Origin: Allodiplogaster sudhausi
Taxonomy: Eukaryota > Nematoda > Chromadorea > Rhabditida > Diplogasteridae
DNA length: 64,000 nt
Assembly: GCA_945643635.1 (NCBI GenBank)
Contig: CALZFC010000035.1
Location: forward strand, 1,995,501-2,059,500
Reading direction: 5' to 3'
Part shown: piece by piece, positions 59,941-64,000 of the stretch
Layout: each line of letters starts with the position of its first letter
Position numbering within the stretch: position 1 is the first letter of the stretch
Program-made: the position numbers and the translations under genes
The notes under the pieces: model-generated
What the model was told of the DNA's origin: nothing
What the model saw: the letters and a program-made list of their open reading frames with translations, nothing else
The model's database searches: none

Positions 59941-62900
59941 CTATGACTTGGAATTTGACAGGGCGAGTTGTCGATTCTCGCGCGACAATCGCGCGACTTC
60001 CTCGCCAAGAGTGTCTACGTTGGTCTGAAATGAAAAATTAATTCTATTCCACCTTAAAGGAAGTATCCGGTGAACAATGATACAGTAGCACTTTGAATGC
60101 GCGCGCTCATAAAGTTGCCTGTCGCTCGGTCGAGAGAGCATGTGAAATAGGAGGGCGGCTTTGACCTACCGTAGCTAATTCTCTACCCGCCAGATTTCAC
60201 GTTACAATTGCTCAAAAAGTAATAAAAGAAATTCGCTCAAACTTTCTGGATTTATGTATTACGCCAATATGATCTTATACACATAGAACAAAACATAGGT
60301 TAATTATTCCCCGGATACCTCCTTTAACAAATCCTGCATACAATTCTTTATGATGATCATCACAAATAATTTAGAAACAAAGCATGATAGAAACAACTTT
60401 AATTTAAGTAGAAATGGAAAAAAATGCAAAAAATTTTGTTTGGTAATCAAAAAGATAATAGAAATAACTAAATTTATAAGAAGAGAAAAATAAAGGAAGA
60501 AATATTCTAGTATCTACCTTGAGACTGATGTTCTTGATGAGCGTCTCCTCGAGAACGGCTTGAAGGCGTGAGTTGACTTCGGTCGCCAGCTGCATCGATG
60601 TCTTCTTGTCGCCGCCCGTGAACATGGCGCCCATCAGCGCGTACGCGGATTGTGTCTTCTTCGAGATGGGCACCTCAAGATGTCGACCGATTTTAAATTG
60701 TGGAGAAAGATTACATCTACATATGAAATGAAATACGTCTTGTATATACGAGAAATTAAAACTAATGGAACGCAAGCGCTCGCTACGATTTACCATCTAA
60801 ACTTAAAGTATTACGGAATCACAACCACCAAAAGAGCACGCCACTGAGACTGTACGCATTCGCAGTGATACATTAACGCATGTATGTACATGGAGATATT
60901 CACGAACATTCGTTCACTCATATGTAACTACGTATATGGACCACTTATTTCTACTAACCTGCACGACTTGGCAGCAGTTCATCAACTGAAAATCTTGCTT
61001 TATATCGCATTAAGGAAAGAGAAAAGAAAATACATTATTTTTTTCACTTTTTATTTATATTTTCTCTCTGTCTCTCAATCTTTCAAGGTTGAAAAAAACC
61101 TTCTCCATGGCGCCATCGGAAGGCAGCAGCAGAGAGGCTTCTTCACGTAGAGCGTAATGTTGGATAATTCTGAAGGAATCCCATTCTCTTTTAATCTTGA
61201 TTTGCATCAGTTCTCAGTTCAATTCTCTCCATGATATTACAAGGCTTTTTTCTCATGCTTTCGCGGTTTTTTTTATATCACATGTGGTCACATCATATAT
61301 TTAATGGTGTAATAAATTATTATTATAAAGCGATAAAGTATGTAGATCGAAAATGTGCGCGAACTTTGTCTTCTTTTGCAGCTCGTCCAAGCATTGGCAG
61401 ACGTGCTCGTCGAGAAATTCAATCTTTTCATTCCGCCTTTGCAGCTGCTTTTGCAGCTTGACGATCTTTAAAAGATGAAGAAGTAGACGAAATGACGTCA
61501 TGAATGAAAGAATATCAGAGTCAAAGGAGTCATCCAAGGAAAAAAGTTTTCTAGCGCTACTGTATAATCTCGTCTCCTCCAATACATATCTACCGTAGCT
61601 CATACTCTTTAACATGGCTGTTACCCAGAAACGAATAGTGGAATATAGACCAAACATTCTTGATCTTTTTTTAAGACGAGACAAATCCATGTTCAAAAAC
61701 GACATATATGTATATTAGAATGAATGCTCAACTCTTATATCCAATTAACTGTATGTGCGTTCTAATCATAATTTTTACTGTACTTCTGCAAACCGGGGTG
61801 CTGTGGCTGAGCATACCTTGTCCACCATGACTTGCTGAACATTCAACCTGGATGGCTCGTCGGCAGGACAAGCAGATGCGGGCGGAGTCGGCTCGTCTCG
61901 CCTTCCAATCTGGAAGCGAAAATATCTGTTAAATATACATCAATCCAGGTAGTGCTCATCGAATGCAACAGAGCCAAAAAAGGAGTTGGAATCTTCATCC
62001 CAACAATACTAGGAAGAAAAAAAAAAGAAAATCAACATTCCCTAACCTGATCTACGCTGGTGATTGAGCTCGTGCGTGAAGACGAGGAGGCGAGCGTTGA
62101 ACTGGGCCCCGCAGGGGATTGAGGAGCAGCGTCCAAGGAGCCAGAGCCAGCAGTCACGGCCGCGAGTTGACGGCGAAGAGCTGACACCTATAATAATGAT
62201 GAACCTATCACTTACATACATACATACATATCTATAATTGCGATATGAGAGAAAATAAAAAAAATTAAACATTGAATTAGAGAAAACCTTTTGCTATCCA
62301 ATTTGGCATATAGATCGCATTGCTTATGGTAATTATTTTTGCTAGATACCACATCAACATAAATAATCATTCTGAATATAAAAAAATTTAATAAATGAAA
62401 ACCTCTTGTTTTAGCTCCTTGATCGCGGCGGTGCTTCTCTTCTTGGCAGCCGCCGCGTCGTTTCGCTCCTCATTCAGCGCAGACGTCAGCTCTTGCACTA
62501 AAATATCGATTAACAAAAAAATCGTACTCTCATGAAGTTATTTGATATGGCTAATAATAAAATATTATAGCACGATTGAGTAAGTGAATACTATGAACAA
62601 GTAAGCAGCTAACGCTCATGAATCGATTTAGGTAATAAGCCAAATTACAAAATATTACAACTGAATTAAGCGCAAATGATTAATGTGAGCAGCAAAGTAA
62701 GTAGCCAAGAAGTGACAGAGAAGATTTTCATCACCCTTTGAGATGCGCTCCCTGAGCTCGGCGCGCAACGACGCGATCTCGGCGTCGGTGGTCACGCGCA
62801 ACGCGGCCAACTCTTGCTCGTGGTGCACACGCGACGCGTCAGCTCGCGTCGCGGTCCCTTCTGCCGCAAGCAGACGATCTTGTAGGGTATTGAGCTGTAA

Positions 62901-64000
62901 ATTTATTTATTGATTCATACATCAAATTATAATAATTTGACAGTATATGGAGCAAATTTGGCAAATGTGCAAAGACAGGTGTAAAAGGAAGAAAATAGTT
63001 AATACTAAAGATATGTACATACATTCATTCATATATTTAGATACATACATACATGCTTACAGCCCTAGTCAAATCACATAATACCTTTTGTCGCTGCTCA
63101 TCCAGCTCGGTCGCGAGCGTTGAGTTGCGCGATGTTAGCGTCTCCGTGATCTCGAGCATTCGTTCCGCCTAGAAGGGAAAGCAACAATTCCGTTTTGAAT
63201 AAGGTTTTTTGGTTTGTTTTATGCTTGCTTGCTAGCTTTTATTTTGTGATAATAATAATGCACGAGTCACTCTTCTCTGAAAATGGTGGGAAAAAAAAAG
63301 ATTATTAGAAAAAATAAGGTTCTTGCTCTCACCTGCTTCCTACACTGGTCGGCCTCCGCCTCAGCATTGTCGCGCTCAGACTCGGCCTCCTCCTTCGCAG
63401 CTAAAGCAGCGATCTTCTCATCCAGCGAGCTATAACAACAGTTACATATGTATGTATGTACATATCTTTCGACAAATACATTAGTATAATTACAGTTATC
63501 TGTCGCCAAATGCATTTATTAGATTTACGCTGTCGTGTATATAGAGACATGCATATTATTTAAAAAGATGCACTCGCAAGCAACATACGTAACTTACATA
63601 GACTTCATGAACATAAATAGAAAGTATTGTGTTAGAGAACTTTCTTTCTTTTTTGCTTATTGGCAAACAAAAGTGTCATAAGAAAAAGCAGAATCTTCTT
63701 ACCTTTTCACCTGAGCCTCAATGCCCCCAAGTTCTTCGAGTCTATTCTGCATGCCCTCGGCGCGCTCGCTCTCGACCCGTAGCCGCTCCTCGAGTGCTGT
63801 CAACTTTTCGCCAAACTCGCTTTTCTCCCTAAAGTGGGTGGCGGCTCGCCAATACTATTCCCCCCAAAAAAAAGTATTATTTCGTAATTTTTTATCAACG
63901 AAATTTTACTTATTAGCGAATTATGGAAACGCTCTTGACCGAAAGGAAAGAGACAATAAACGAACTTCGCAAGGGCTTGAATCTCGCACGCCTGTTGTAC
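59941..64000 (-). CDS. CCDC186: CCDC186/CCCP-1 orthologue, C-terminal exons of a long coiled-coil protein
   Basis: Twelve minus-strand exons in phase: 63966 to the window edge, 63703-63828, 63333-63429, 63085-63168, 62735-62894, 62403-62497, 62047-62187, 61817-61909, 61365-61465, 61100-61169, 60518-60658 and 59941-60024. Most of it is heptad-repeat coiled coil with an Ser/Pro-rich break (DAAPQSPAGPSSTLASSSS). The C-terminal run NEKIEFLDEHVCQC, IIQHYALREEASLL, EVNSRLQAVLEETLIKNISL and TLGEEVARL matches, in order, what I know of animal CCDC186. That protein is a Golgi/dense-core-vesicle coiled-coil acting with Rab2 in vesicle maturation. The stop is TAG at 59941-59943. The 5' part lies beyond the window. 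The acceptor at 60658 is weak, so that boundary may move. Confidence 0.8.

Overview
The window is nuclear DNA of an invertebrate animal. The genes are split into many short exons (about 40-240 nt) by mostly short AT-rich introns. Exons are GC-rich, intergenic DNA is AT-rich with TACATA/TATGTA runs, and (GA)n/(TC)n tracts are everywhere. The families present are an ionotropic-receptor-like channel, an MFSD8-like transporter, an insect-type arylalkylamine N-acetyltransferase pair, a divergent tyrosine-phosphatase-like protein, a possible 7TM chemoreceptor, an M1 aminopeptidase and a CCDC186/CCCP-1 orthologue. They suit an ecdysozoan, perhaps a nematode or a small arthropod-like animal, but I cannot fix the phylum from sequence alone.

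Layout. 1-3120 (+) is a decayed ionotropic-receptor-like gene, followed at 3439-7323 (+) by an MFS transporter with two frame breaks. 8803-14848 (+) is an 18-exon secreted M1 aminopeptidase; its seventh intron holds a 2.8 kb TTAA-flanked element that is almost entirely a long palindrome. 16175-21974 (-) is a cathepsin-L-like pseudogene (catalytic Cys replaced by Ser, in-frame TAG, a damaged junction). Its last intron holds a 2.9 kb TA-flanked Tc1/mariner-type foldback element carrying GC-rich exon-like sequence.

24324-28070 (-) is a second, better preserved inverted copy of the ionotropic receptor. 28-44 kb is a patchwork of segmental duplications: possible chemoreceptor 3' ends at 31 and 42.4 kb, a truncated inverted transporter copy at 37.8-38.8 kb, a third receptor 3' end at 39.6-40.0 kb, and a dispersed repeat with purine tracts. 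A tyrosine-phosphatase-like gene lies at 33.28-35.93 kb; its signature Cys appears to be Asp.

44999-48028 (+) is a secreted Cys-rich/VWA protein whose 11 exons join in frame. 49211-49806 (-) and 50771-52463 (+) are a divergent pair of secreted Ser/Cys/His-rich proteins of no family I recognise. 54508-55678 (-) and 56647-58428 (-) are tandem N-acetyltransferases, the second damaged. 59941-64000 (-) is the 3' part of a CCDC186/CCCP-1 orthologue.

The most notable points are the two giant hairpins sitting in introns of adjacent protease genes, a recurrent unusual 5' splice site (GTTCG), the apparent Cys-to-Asp pseudophosphatase, and the divergent Ser/Cys-rich gene pair. Exon boundaries were read by hand from splice signals, reading phase and homology between copies. 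No transcript data or database search was available.
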